Shown piece by piece: positions 53,821-64,000 of a stretch of 64,000 bases of DNA (position 1 is the stretch's first letter; each line of letters begins with the position of its first letter). Source of the stretch: Evernia prunastri (Eukaryota > Ascomycota > Lecanoromycetes > Lecanorales > Parmeliaceae); assembly GCA_003184365.1 (NCBI GenBank), contig NKYR01000047.1, positions 124,001 through 188,000 of the forward strand. The letters run 5' to 3'. The notes beneath the pieces were generated by a model. It did not search any database and was not told the origin of the DNA. It was given only the letters and a program-made list of their open reading frames with translations. The position numbers and the translations under genes were made by a program.

Positions 53821-55714
53821 TGTGGGTGGATAGTTCTGTTTGGATGAGAGGCGATCTCTGCGTAAACTTTTGTGAATACAGGATTCGAAGTTGACGAGGG
53901 TGGTATATTGATGTCCTGATATCTGCGTCCAGCACATCTGTCTTATACCCCCTCAAGGATTACTGGGTGTCTTCCAACTTGCTGGGCCATCACCATCTCG
54001 CCAACCATCAGCCATAAGCCCAGTGGTCTACGAGTCCTTAGGCGACTCGGGAGGAGCAATCGGCAGTGCAACGTGTGGTGAAACGACATGTTGCAGCATC
54101 ATAAGACTGAACTAAGACCGCAGTACTAGAACAAACTCGAAGCAAAAAGACAGGTGACGACAAATATCGAGATGAGACAGGCAAAAATCGCAGTTTCACG
54201 GCATTACTCTTAGAGCTGGACACAAAGGATTGCAAGTTGCAGTCAGAGCCCCTAAACTTCTCCTGTTAGCTTTCTCAGACGCCGCAGAGGCATTCATGAC
54301 CGAGTCGCATGGGGTTTGTTTGGCCTGCTACATTGTCGAATGGCATTCTTCATAATGGTACGTCAGGTTGGTATTTTACATCACAAGACACATACAGTAG
54401 CTAGGAATCCTTTTCATTCCTTTTTGGACCCCAACATGAGCTCCGGCCGACGCCTGGACGAGAGAAGATGCATATGCATGCGAAACACTCAATTGATCCC
54501 ATGAGACTATGAGATCCTGCTCCTGCATGAGATGACGTCGGTAGGATGCTGAGAATGTTGACTGTGGCCCCAAAGGCCACCTAGATGCGCCACTGGGGCG
54601 TGTTGAGGCTGAGGTTTCAGATCGAAACGTCGTCGATCTCTTCCTTCGTGGCACGCACGGCAAGGGAAATAACAAACATTCTTTTCATAGCAGTCTCTGT
54701 CCTAAAATAATCTTGCTTGACACTTGGATAAATACCACCAAGGGACGGCGAAAATTTTAGTGTTCAGCGACAGTTGGAAAGGCCTGGCCACTTTCCCAAA
54801 TATCAAGATCCTTCGAGATCCAGACATACGGCACTAGATACTATGCCTGTTACTCTGCTTCAGGATCAGCACTTGCCGAGTTGCTTGCAGTCGATTTAAG
54901 CTTGTTGAGAACATTGCATGAAACATTGCTGGCGGACTTCCTTCGAGGCTTGTGCGGCGTACAGATATCATTGTTCTGGCTTGCCCTGATTGTCCTTAGA
55001 TCACTACGGTTCAATACGATGACCTACCCCGGAACACTGCTGGTTCTTACGGCTGTGGGGTTTCTCAAAAGCCAAAAGCTTCGGGGTTTGCGTATCAAAT
55101 CGCGATGGTTGTCGGGGAACGATTCCAACTGCTTTGGACGACCTCTTAGTGGATGCGACGCAGCCACACAAGCAGTACTTGTTACTGCAAAGGCCACAGC
55201 GTAGCAAGCTCCTCGTTAGCTCCTTGTTCGTGCGACTTTACAAGTACAGAATTATTTTGTTAGTGCCGACTGGGGGGCACTACCTTCAACCTTCGCTCCC
55301 TTAGGACCCACTTTGTGGTACTTCGCCAATTAGTCTCGATAGACCCTACCAACGTTTACCTTCCGAACTTTGGTATAGTTGACTCCATGTGTCTGAAAGA
55401 CTACGGGCGCGAGATTTCCTGTCCAAGAAGCATCAATACAGAGTCTCTCTTCTCCAGCTTTCCACTACACGCCGACCTTTGTCAGCAGGATAAAATCTTT
55501 ACTGTCGAAAACTCGCCTATAGGAGATTATCGACCTGATCTGATTGCACGTAGGCGGCTTTGGACGAGAAAAGGAGTACAGAGTATTTGAATGAGAATAT
55601 TGGCACTCATCTACCTAATGTCTACAACAGGGAGCCAAGTTCCAAGCAAACACCGGCAAGCACTGATATCCACTCTTTCGACTTCCCATTCTCGACATCC
55701 CCCCTTGAATCCTC
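53821..55714. other. 1.9-kb region without an identifiable gene
   Basis: Frames such as 54881-55204 (+, Leu-rich, no ATG start) and 55560-56054 (+, an overlap of the SRR1-like gene) are not supported. No repeats or RNA genes seen. Confidence 0.45.
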
Positions 55715-56440
55715 CTATCCCTCACTGCCAACGTCGGTCTTTCCTTTCGGAAGTAGAACCCGGGCGGACCCGTCCACCCCCATCCAGTACTTCTTGCAGA
55801 ACCGCATCTCCCGCACGACCGTCTCGTCTCTGAAACGGCAGAAAACCGCCTTCTCCTCGTCCCCCGACCCCCCCTCGACGACCGGGAAATCGGACATGGC
55901 CGCAATGATCCACTCCACGCAGTTCCCCACGAAAAGCGCCGGGGACTTGCGCTCCACCGCCCGGACCAAGACGTCGGCGCCCACGACCGGCGCGAACAAG
56001 AACGTGGCCGCATCGACGAGGCCGAAGGCCTCCGGGTCCTCGACGACGCCGTAGCCGAGACCTTGCTGCAGGAACTCCTTCTCCGCCGCGGTGAAGTGCG
56101 GGTCCTGGCAGTAGACTTGTTCCACCGGGTGCGCCGTCGTCCGCGCCAGGAGCTCCAGCATGACGGACAGCGCGGCGAGCTGCAGCATGGCGTCGTTGCG
56201 CGGGCCCAGCGCGGCGGCGTGGTCGCCGCTCTGCAGGCGCGCGAAGGGCCGGGTGAAGTTGCCCAGGCCGAGGCAGACGCAGCGGGTGATGCGGACGCCG
56301 GGGGGCGGGGCGAAGTCGGCCGCGTCGAAGAGGGCGGCGCTCTTGAGGTGGTGCGTGTATGACTGTAGTAGGGCGGGGAGGGCGTGCGGGGGCAGGTCGT
56401 CCCTCTGCAGCGAAAGGTCGGGTTGATGTGGATTTTGCAT
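55715..56440 (-). CDS. SRR1-like domain protein
   Basis: Single exon, 241 residues from the ATG at 56438-56440. The SRR1 domain, named after the plant light-signalling protein SRR1 and found in a yeast relative, is recognised by CLGLGNFT near its start and LAALSVMLELL. The variant VYCQDPHFTAAEKEFLQQGLGYGVV follows (normally YDPVFT.E...L..LG), then ATFLFAPVVG and ALFVGNCVEWI. The molecular role of fungal SRR1-like proteins is not established; heme-related regulation has been suggested for relatives. The coding region is far more GC-rich than its surroundings. A TATAAATA box lies 119-127 bases upstream of the start. Confidence 0.82.
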   Translation of the reverse strand: MQNPHQPDLSLQRDDLPPHALPALLQSYTHHLKSAALFDAADFAPPPGVRITRCVCLGLGNFTRPFARLQSGDHAAALGPRNDAMLQLAALSVMLELLARTTAHPVEQVYCQDPHFTAAEKEFLQQGLGYGVVEDPEAFGLVDAATFLFAPVVGADVLVRAVERKSPALFVGNCVEWIIAAMSDFPVVEGGSGDEEKAVFCRFRDETVVREMRFCKKYWMGVDGSARVLLPKGKTDVGSEG

Positions 56441-56558
56441 TGTTTTTCTTTTTTTTTCTCTTGTTCTTTGCTTTGGTGGTATCGGTGGTCCGAGGTCGGT
56501 TTCTTTCTTGTGCACTTTGACGTTTGATGGATTTTTTTGGTGAAGCCAGATGCCAGGT

Positions 56559-56567
56559 GTATTTATA
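56559..56567 (-). promoter_or_regulatory. TATA box of the SRR1-like gene
   Basis: On the minus strand, TATAAATAC at about 120 bases before the ATG, followed by a purine/pyrimidine-skewed leader with a T/A tract near 56442-56470. Confidence 0.6.
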
Positions 56568-57210
56568 AGAAGAACCATCTCCACAGACGTGATGAGGATG
56601 CTTTGACACAAACGCGAACCTGAGCTTCTGCTAAAGTGTTATACTTTCCAGGAGTCCATGCTGCCTGCGGTGGGTGATACGAACCCATTGTGCGGATCAA
56701 ACACTTGCTTGAGTAATAACACAAAAATGGAAGACACAAAGAGAGGATCCCTCCTATCGAATCAACATATTTAACACTTGAAGTTCAATTTACCATCCAT
56801 TATGGCATCGTTGGAGTAGTGTTAGAGATATCCCGATTCTTTACCACGCTCACATCGAATCAGGACTCGTCTCGCTACAAGAGCGTGTGGTCAGTGCATC
56901 CAGATATTTCTGGTTGGCCCCAAGTCTTAACAGTAATACCTCACATTTCCAGGGCCCGCCTTCGAGCCCCGAGAGACAACAAATAAGCCCAGTCCCGGGG
57001 AGCTACGCGTTGTGAAGATTGGTGTGTTATTGAAGCCGAGGGGCACTATGAGCGAACCATTACGGCATTCCGGTCTGCATCTGATTGGATAGCCACATTT
57101 AGTGAATAATTAGGATACTATATCGACTTTTCTTAACTAAGACAAGCCCTCGTCATTCCTTTACATATCTGCCATGACACCACATTGAAATAGGATACCC
57201 TACGATAATA
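56568..57210. other. Intergenic, no gene seen
   Basis: AT-richer than the SRR1-like gene. It separates two minus-strand genes and shows no long frames. Confidence 0.5.
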
Positions 57211-60146
57211 TCAACGCAGCGTCGTAGAGTTTTCGCTAGCCCCAAATCCGGTTCCCAGGCTTCCCAGCTGCCCTTTTCTCTCCAGCGCCAGCAACGAGAA
57301 ATGCCCGCCAACAACGGGCCTGGCGATGAACGTTACGGGACTCGGACTCACTGGATACGCACCCATATCAATCGTATCGTACAGGTCAGAGAAAGCGTAC
57401 GGCGTGACGGTCTCGTTGAGCCAGTAGCCCAGGGCGTTGACGAACAACCTCCTTGTCTCAGGCGTGCAAGTTGCAGCTGTCCACATGGACTCGTCGCTCT
57501 TGGTGTAGCTGTGCCGGCTATCGAGTGGGATGCCGAACACTTGGCTGACGGTTGGGTAATAGGCTGATTGCATCTCGTAGAGCGAATCTGGAACGAGATT
57601 CAAGTCGAGGAGCAAGTCTGGGTAGGTATTGTAGAGAAGACTGTAGGTTGAACGCCATTGGTAGGCGAGGATGGTATGCTTCTCCGATGGATCGATGGCG
57701 AACCCTTCCCATTGGCCATAGAAATTTCTAGCCGTTTCGCTATAATTTTGGGAGCCGAAAGAGTCATTAGCTAATGTGGATATGAAAGACATAGCTTGGA
57801 TGCCGACGATGCCTTTGATTGCTAGATTCGTTTGGTTGACCAATTGGCCGGCGAAGTCATCAGTGCTGAACTGAAGGCCCGGAAGCAGCGAGTATTCAAT
57901 CAAGTATGAAGCAAACTGTTGAAGCTTCGCGTAGTGCTGTTGGACAAACGCCTTGTTGCCCGAGAATTTATAGTATGCATAGGTCATGAGGATCATGTTC
58001 CCACTTTCCTCAACAGGCATGTATTCATCGTTGCCTTCCACGTGTCCAGTCCTGCATATTCCAAAGTCAGCGTGACTTCTTTGAGGCAGCAAATTCAAAC
58101 CACAAAACAAGCCCGGGAAGCTTTATGAGTAATGGCTCCCAGGTGTTGTCTTGGGACCTCAGCGACGGAGTTGACTGGGCCAAAAAGGGCCGTGGGTGCA
58201 CTTACGCGTTGGGGAAGTTCGTGCCCAAGTCATGCATACTGTAGCCGTTAGGATAAAACCCACTTTCTTGATTCTGGAACAAAGGCTCGAGAGAATATCG
58301 AAGTAGCTCGGGATTTGCATATAGGAAGAATGGCATAGCTGGGTAAAGGACGTCGACTGTATTAACGTTTCCATCCGAAGAGATCTCTTTCTGAAAGAAC
58401 AGTGGCTCTGACATATTTACACCAGTGTCCGAGCAGCCACCAGAAGAGGGTACGGTCAAAACGTAGGCCGCCATGATCTGTCGAGTTGACAGGGCAACAA
58501 TAGAATAATATGCCTCAGCTTCTTCAACATCCGGAATGGGGACTCCGCTGAAATTGTTGGGATTCAAGAAACCGTACATGTTGTTTGGATCAAAAATATA
58601 TTGATCTCCGTACTGGTCGGTGCTGTTGGTGTAGGATTGAGACCCGTTAGAATAAAATGGAAGCGGCCCGGTGGTACTGTTGCTATATACCATAGCCATG
58701 TTCGCACTATAGTACGAATCCACATCTGCCTTGAGTTGGGCTTCAAAGCTGGAGGCCAATTGCTGGGTCTCGGAAAAATCGTTGAAATGAAAATTGATCA
58801 TCTGGAAGACATCGCCATAGCATTGGGTCCACCACGGTTGCAACGACTCGACTCCTTGGGGAGTGAGATATCGGATCGAGGGTTGTTGAACCTCTCCAAT
58901 GGTGTACATCACGGAAGCTGAAGAAACAGTTCCAAAATCATGCGCAAACGCAAAGGCAGGATCTCGCGTGCCAAAAGGTCGATAGCCGGGATCAACCAAG
59001 TCTTGCAATGAATGCTGCATGACATACTGATACTGGAGATTGCTTGAATATCCGCTCTGGTAGCTAAAGTTGGTTGATCCGGAGAAATTGGACGACGTGG
59101 AGTAGGTCAAGTTGCCCCCTATTTTGGTTATAAGACACTGCAGGCTATAAGGATAAGACATGCATACATAAAGGCTTGTCATATCTATATGATGTCAGCG
59201 GATTTCCTGAATTTTCTGTGGGTAGGTAGGGAAATAGCATACTCCTCAGCAAATTCGTAAGCATTCTCAAGATGGACAAACCTGGAGCTGGTCAGTGTGG
59301 GTTCTGGAAACTCTAGCCGTTAATACGTACCAGCTATATACTGAAGGTGAATTTGTGGCATTGATGCTTCCGTTCGCCGGGTTAGACCCCTCATAAAAGG
59401 TCCACTGCGTAGTGACATTGCTCTCGTAGGCGATCCAGGCGGCATTGACATCGCTGTAGAATTGCACGCTATGACTGGCGTTGTCGGTAGACTTTGCCGA
59501 AGTCGTCAAGTAGCTGAGTGGAATGCTTGTACGACAGAGATCTTTTGGTAAAACAGACGATAAGAAACTGGCCGTGATTTCCATAGGACCAGCACCGAAT
59601 GTGAAGTTCGAATACTGAGAGTCATAGCTAACGGTCAAAGGGACAGCGGACTTCAGATTTTGCAGTGCAGGAAGATTGGATGAGCCGGTCCCGAGGTATT
59701 CGTAGGAAATCCCGTCGACAGTTACGATCTATGAAACACTAAGCTATTGACCTTGAACATCAGCGTCTTCCAGATACTTACCCCTTCCCAACCGAGAGGA
59801 GTACCGGGCCTGTAGCGGTCAGTCTCTATATGACACCCCAAGCACATTCCACCAAGACACGAACCAAAAGATCGCACCATTGGTATTCAATGTGCCATTA
59901 TTCGCAGTAGAACTCCATGCGCTGGTATAAGGAGAACGGACGGCCAGAGGGATAGCTGGTGGGCGCGCGGGAGCATAGGCTGGAAGTATGTTCCTGACGG
60001 TTTGATCAGTGCTGACAATATGATGGAATTGAGAACTGGACCTACCCATTGGAGTCCTTAGCTGTTACGTCGGTTTGGGCAAATATGAGGCAGGTCCACC
60101 AGGCCGAGAGGGCGGACGCGGTGAGGAGAAGAGTAGTTGCACGCAT
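57211..60146 (-). CDS. gtaA: Secreted glutaminase A (GtaA family)
   Basis: Extracellular enzyme releasing ammonia from glutamine, of the fungal glutaminase A family (domains DUF5127, DUF4965, DUF1793). Eight exons: 60046-60146, 59865-59993, 59782-59809, 59331-59728, 59243-59281, 59168-59184, 58206-59118 and 57211-58051; 821 residues. A signal peptide (about residues 1-24, LLLTASALSAWWTCLIFA) precedes the family signature YAPARPPAIPLAVRSPY. Further markers are FAFAHDFGTV, AAYVLTVPSSGG, TNFPNATGHVEGNDEYMPVEESGNMI, and DLYDT followed by ARPVVGGHFSLLAL. Two tiny exons (28 and 17 bases) are needed to keep the frame and motifs. The second, sixth and seventh introns have weak or short donors but consistent phase. 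Many NxS/T sequons suit an extracellular protein. Confidence 0.92.
59168..59184 (-). other. 17-nt micro-exon of glutaminase gene
   Basis: Lies between an ATATAG acceptor and a GTATGC donor. It supplies YDKPL and completes the Trp of EEYDKPLWGNLTYS; without it the frame breaks. Confidence 0.65.
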
Positions 60147-61157
60147 GGCGGGACGAGGAGAAGGTGAAGAAGCTCGGCGAGGGAAAAGAGTGGTCAAGGT
60201 GCTGAGGGAAAAGCCATTGCCTTATGTATTCGCAATCCATCGCACAAGACTCGGAGTTTGAGAGGGTTGGTAAAAATCTAGCTGCATCTAGCTGCATCTA
60301 GCTGCAACGGCTTTGGTGGCGAGGTGGCTTCGGCAGGTTACCCACCAGACCGGCTGGCTCAGAGTGCTAGGTACTTGTAGAGTATCATTATTGTGGATCA
60401 TCTCAAAGGAATCCAAAGAATCGTCAGGACTTCTCCGCCTTGCATTAGGAAGGAGAGGAACATCAGGTTTTCCATCCCCGAGATTCGAGTGGCGTAAGGT
60501 CATGGTGTCTTGGTGGTAACTGTGTGTATGCAGTATACCTTACTCACTAGACAGTAGGAGTAAAGTATTACGTGCAGAGTGACGAAGAGTTGACGAAGAG
60601 TGACGATACTTTGTGCGGAGAAAAGGCGGGGAAAAGAAAGTGGGGCTGCATGACCTTTACCTCCGTACCTACCTCACACTTATACGTCACTAGGTAAGGT
60701 AAGATCACTTACTTGTGGGCTTGCGGGAGGTACATTTATCAAGTCACTTGCCAATCAAAAAATCCCGAGGCGCTCCAATCGATAAAGCATCTCAACTTCT
60801 CCATCCTGGAACGCCCGTATCCAAGCTGCATGTGTTAGGTCATTGCCACAAGCAACAAGTGTAAGAGAGGGGAACCGCCACATTCTGAGCCCCGTACATG
60901 GATGGTCCTTCAACTTTGGCAGGGTACAAAGAGCTGATGTATCTAGCCTGTTTTATAATCTATCGGGAGCTATTGTATCATTTGGACGATTGCTAAAGCC
61001 ACGATATCTCGAGCAACGCTGCTCTGAGCTTTCATGAGTATATTTCTGTTCCCCACAAATAGGCGACCTGCACGTGATCAGTAGAGCACATACACAATTG
61101 CACGGACATTGCATCCGTGAAGCTATACCTACAATGGACTGCGTGGTCCGCCAACGC
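60147..61157. other. Glutaminase promoter region
   Basis: Holds the 10-bp tandem repeat at 60276-60305 and TACCTACC/GGTAAGG runs at 60660-60715. No gene identified. Confidence 0.5.
60276..60305. repeat. Three perfect 10-bp tandem repeats
   Basis: ATCTAGCTGC repeated three times without mismatch, 130-160 bases upstream of the glutaminase start. Each unit contains the palindrome AGCT. It could be a regulator-binding array or simple slippage. Confidence 0.9.
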
Positions 61158-61738
61158 TCAGCCCTTCACTGCTTTCTTTCCGCCGAATAATCCCTTGAAC
61201 CCCCCTTTCTTCCCACCCTTCTCGCCGTTTCCAGCACGCGCCTGGCAATTAATCAGCATGTATAGATTACAGCAACTGGGTAGCAGATACGAACCTGTTC
61301 GGTGTCTTTGTAGGCTACTGGGGGATTTCCACCGCGGAACGGATCGTCGTTGTGCACCACGTACCACCCAAGTCTCGCTCCAGGTGCCAACACGTCGATC
61401 AAGTCGGACATTGCATTCCATTGTAATCCCAAGCTCTGCTGCAAACGTCCGGTAAGGTCAATGCTGAGATCGTGCTCGACAACCGTGTCGCACACGTAGG
61501 CGTATGGCTGAGTGCCATCGTCGAGGCTGCCTTGTTCCACCAAGCGGATATTTGGCAGCTGGGATAAAATGTCTGGGTGCTGAGCGCGGAGGCTCTCGAG
61601 AAGAGCAGCAGAGCTGCTTTCAGTCATGGTGTAGTTGACAGCGGCATCGAGGACGTTGTTCATAATGATGTAAGGACCAACGCCATGATGACCCTGGTTC
61701 CGCGGCCAGCGGAAACCGTGAATGAGGTAGATAGGCAT
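61158..61738 (-). CDS. Conserved fungal protein (MPIYLIHGFRWPR family), unknown function
   Basis: Two exons, 61295-61738 and 61158-61241, intron 53 bases (GTTCGT, branch GCTGAT, TGCCAG); 175 residues. It begins with MPIYLIHGFRWPR, then IIMNNVLDAAVNYTM, a helical middle (LLESLRAQHPDILSQLPNIRLVEQ) and PYAYVCDTVVEHDLSIDL. It ends with LGWYVVHNDDP and a Lys/Gly-rich tail (GGFKGLFGGKKAVKG). I recall this motif order in many Pezizomycotina proteins described only as hypothetical or developmental. No signal peptide; probably cytosolic or nuclear given the basic tail. Confidence 0.85.
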
Positions 61739-62800
61739 TCGGAAGAGCTATATGTTGCTTCGAGTCCTGATTCCGGTGCTGGGGTACTGGAAGTAGGATG
61801 GGTGACAGTCAAGTAGATGCTTGTTGGTGGTTTTCGTGGAGGCCTAACAATTGATATGAGAGTGAGTTCATTAAAGTGCTGTGAAACATGAAGGCATATG
61901 CGTCTATCCAAAGACTACAGGTAAAAAAGAGAGGTTGGCTGATGTACCCTGTAAATGTGAAGAGCTTATAGCAGTTGTCCACCACCGACAGCCATTCACC
62001 TTGTTGAAGACTAATGCACGACGTAAACACGGTGTTCCCAGCGTAAGATTTCACCCAATGTGATCTCTCGAACAGTAATACACCGTCCAATGCTGTTTTC
62101 CAATCTCGAAGAAAAACCAGAATCCAGCGCTTTCGGAGGCGATTGGAAATCAATTACTGGCTCTCACACACGCAAAGAAAAGGTAGCCGCCGGTGAAATA
62201 TACTGGGACAAAGCAAACATTGGCCGAAGTAAAATATGGATGTGATATAGACGCTGATTCTTTCGGAGAGCACGAGCACTAGTGAGCAGCTACAGTTTTA
62301 GAAATGGGATAAAGACATCGGCCTTAGACGCGGGATCTTGCCAGTCCCATGCAGCAAGCTCCACTTGCTAAATACATCGCAATAGATTGAGAGGTATTCA
62401 AATCTGTGCCTTGCCGAACCTGTGGCGGTGACATGCATGTATATCAGGAGTTGCGCATGGACTGTATCGATTGAGGCAGGGACGGTGAAAGGCCCGAAAG
62501 GAGAGGGGTTGTGAAGGGAGAAGTGAAGCAGGGGGTGGAAACGGAGATTCGCAAAGTTACGTATTCCTGAAGCTAAATCGGGATCGGCGGGCTTGTAAAG
62601 GGGTTCCTGCAGCTTGTCTTTTTTGCCAACAGGAAGCCCCTCAATGGCGGTAACAAGCCCCACAAGGTTCGGATTTGGGAATACTGGAGGCATCTAAATG
62701 ATTCTATAGGATGGACTGTGCCCTTCAAACTGCCTAAATCTCTAGATCCCACCTCAAGCAAACCAAGAGCGACTCCACCTGTGGAGACCCAATTCCCCGG
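61739..62800. other. Intergenic with doubtful frames
   Basis: A 131-codon minus-strand ATG frame at 62298-62693 (His/Phe/Pro-rich, no motif) lies just downstream of DPH5. Minus-strand frames at 61809-62153 are rich in Phe/Leu/Cys but unsupported. No confident gene. Confidence 0.4.
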
Positions 62801-63780
62801 TCACTGCTTCCCTTCGTACAGCTGGCCCCATACCCTGTCGAAATCGTCTTTTTGGACCGCAAAATCTCGAATGAAGTCCCTTTCCAGATAATGCGTTCTC
62901 TTTCCCAGTAACACCAAGCTATGCAGAGGAGCCCCAAGGTCTATGCCACTCAGTTGCTTCAGCGTCCCAGCAGCCATTTTCTGATCCCTGGCGCCCACCC
63001 TAGCAACACCAACGGCTAGAGTCTGAGGCCCACACACACCTTCTCCACGCTCTTCCTCTGTCTCGAGCATCTGACTTGCGCACTGGGCAACGGTCATAAA
63101 TCGGGGCGGTTCGTAGATTTTTCGGCCTCTGGCAAGATTCGCGAGCGACTGCTCTTTGACCTTGATGTCTAGGAGTAAAAGACTGTGGAGGCCGATTTGC
63201 TGGTTCTCTTTCAGTCGATCGTAGAACGAAGAGGGTTTCCATGTGTCTGTGAAGAAGACCATGCTGACGGTCTGGCCAAAGTTATAGAGCTGAAGTCCTG
63301 TAGCGCCGATCGCGGACATTATAGAGGCATTGTGGACACTTTGTACCGGAATCTGGAGTTCCCTAGCTCGTAGGACGAGGTCGGTGTGGGTGGTGGCTCT
63401 GTGTTTCATTGATTAGCCCTGCGATGGAATGTTCTGCGCTTGTGGTGTGACCATCGCACCCAAAAGGGTCCCCGACTACCAAGAAGGCGATATCGGAGGT
63501 ATCGGCTCCTGCCAATATATCGTCACTTGCCGATTCGACCATCTCGCGGTCTGCCACGATGATTGATCGGCCATAGTATGCTTCCTACTGTGGAAAACCT
63601 CAGTGTCAGTTCCATATTGCTGGATGAATTGGAGAGAGAATTTACCAGCTTCGCTCTGTCCACTAGTAAGATGCTTGTGTATGCTTCGAGATACACCCTT
63701 TCCACCTTCCTGATCAGCTCAAGGCCTTTGAGGGTAACATCGGTCTCGTCAGCCAAGCCGAGTCCGATCAAATACAGCAT
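62801..63780 (-). CDS. DPH5: Diphthine methyl ester synthase
   Basis: S-adenosylmethionine-dependent methyltransferase that methylates the modified histidine of eEF2 in the second step of diphthamide synthesis, in the cytosol. Three exons: 63646-63780, 63460-63584 and 62801-63398, with two 61-base introns (GTAAAT...AGTAG; GTGCGA...ACACAG). Product 285 residues, the normal length. Family signatures: MLYLIGLGLADETDVTLKGLE, EAYTSILL, LEAYYGRSIIVADREMVES, the SAM-binding VVGDPFGATTHTDL assembled across the second intron, QSVHNASIMSAIGATGLQLYNFGQTVS and FFTDTWKPSSFYDRL. It is the last gene before the right edge; 63781-64000 is its upstream region. Confidence 0.96.
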
Positions 63781-63909
63781 GATAGCGCTATCGCCTACAG
63801 TGCGCTCCGTGTGCGCGCTGAAGATGAAATGCTGAACCAGAGATCGAGGTAGGACGCTCGTAGTGCATTAAATACTTTAGTATTCCGTAGAAAGAACCTC
63901 AGTCCCACT

Positions 63910-63930
63910 CAAGAACCTTAGCGGTTCTTG
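63910..63930. repeat. Perfect 8-bp inverted repeat upstream of DPH5
   Basis: CAAGAACC and GGTTCTTG separated by five bases, about 130 bases before the DPH5 start. A second AAGAACC occurs just upstream (63893-63899). A protein-binding palindrome or chance. Confidence 0.7.
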
Positions 63931-64000
63931 GCGCCAAGGCCGCAGCCTGTTGTCTGAACATTGACCATCACCATCATTCTTCAAAGGCCGAACAGCCCCA

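Noticed and set aside
55722..56609. 295-codon Arg/Pro-rich minus-strand frame
   Set aside because: Out-of-frame shadow of the GC-rich SRR1-like gene.

Overview
The window is nuclear DNA from a filamentous ascomycete (Pezizomycotina). Many genes are split by short GT-AG introns, mostly 48-80 bases, with CTRAY-like branch points just before the acceptor. Pyrimidine-rich leaders, intergenic runs of the GGTAGGTA/TACCTACC type and several families known mainly from fungi (glutaminase A, ankyrin-DIL protein, DET1-type phosphatase, Lte1-like RasGEF) agree with this. The class cannot be fixed from sequence alone. All splice sites were read by eye from frame continuity, splice signals and remembered family motifs.

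Layout. 0-9 kb: a gene tail, D-lactate dehydrogenase (-), a five-helix membrane protein (-), and two conserved but unnamed fungal genes (+). 9-16 kb: a pseudokinase-like gene (-), then about 4.8 kb of sparse sequence with weak small-gene candidates. 16-23 kb: a disordered acidic protein (+), a DET1-like phosphatase (+), and CCT3 (-), convergent with it. 24.5-30.5 kb: an accessory-looking stretch with a duplicated promoter segment, a small secreted protein (+), allantoicase (-), a sucrose/alpha-glucoside transporter (-) and a 73-residue single-span membrane protein (+). 31-46 kb: an ankyrin-DIL gene (-) divergent from an M13 metalloendopeptidase (+), then a 1718-residue Lte1-like RasGEF (+). 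46.7-52 kb: a TBC RabGAP (-), a 292-bp MITE-like element and a metallophosphoesterase (+). 53-64 kb: all on the minus strand: a ten-cysteine secreted protein, an SRR1-like protein, glutaminase A, a conserved cytosolic protein and diphthine synthase DPH5.

Function. This is mostly unlinked housekeeping: lactate oxidation, protein folding, eEF2 diphthamide synthesis, and small-GTPase control by one GEF and one GAP. Nutrient genes (allantoicase for purine nitrogen, a sugar transporter, an extracellular glutaminase) and two secreted cysteine-containing proteins are interspersed. There is no secondary-metabolite backbone gene, CRISPR array, rRNA gene or convincing tRNA gene. The most unusual items are the MITE-like element, the repeated WGLG motif in the pseudokinase tail, the duplicated segment upstream of the small secreted gene, and six introns that stay open in frame.
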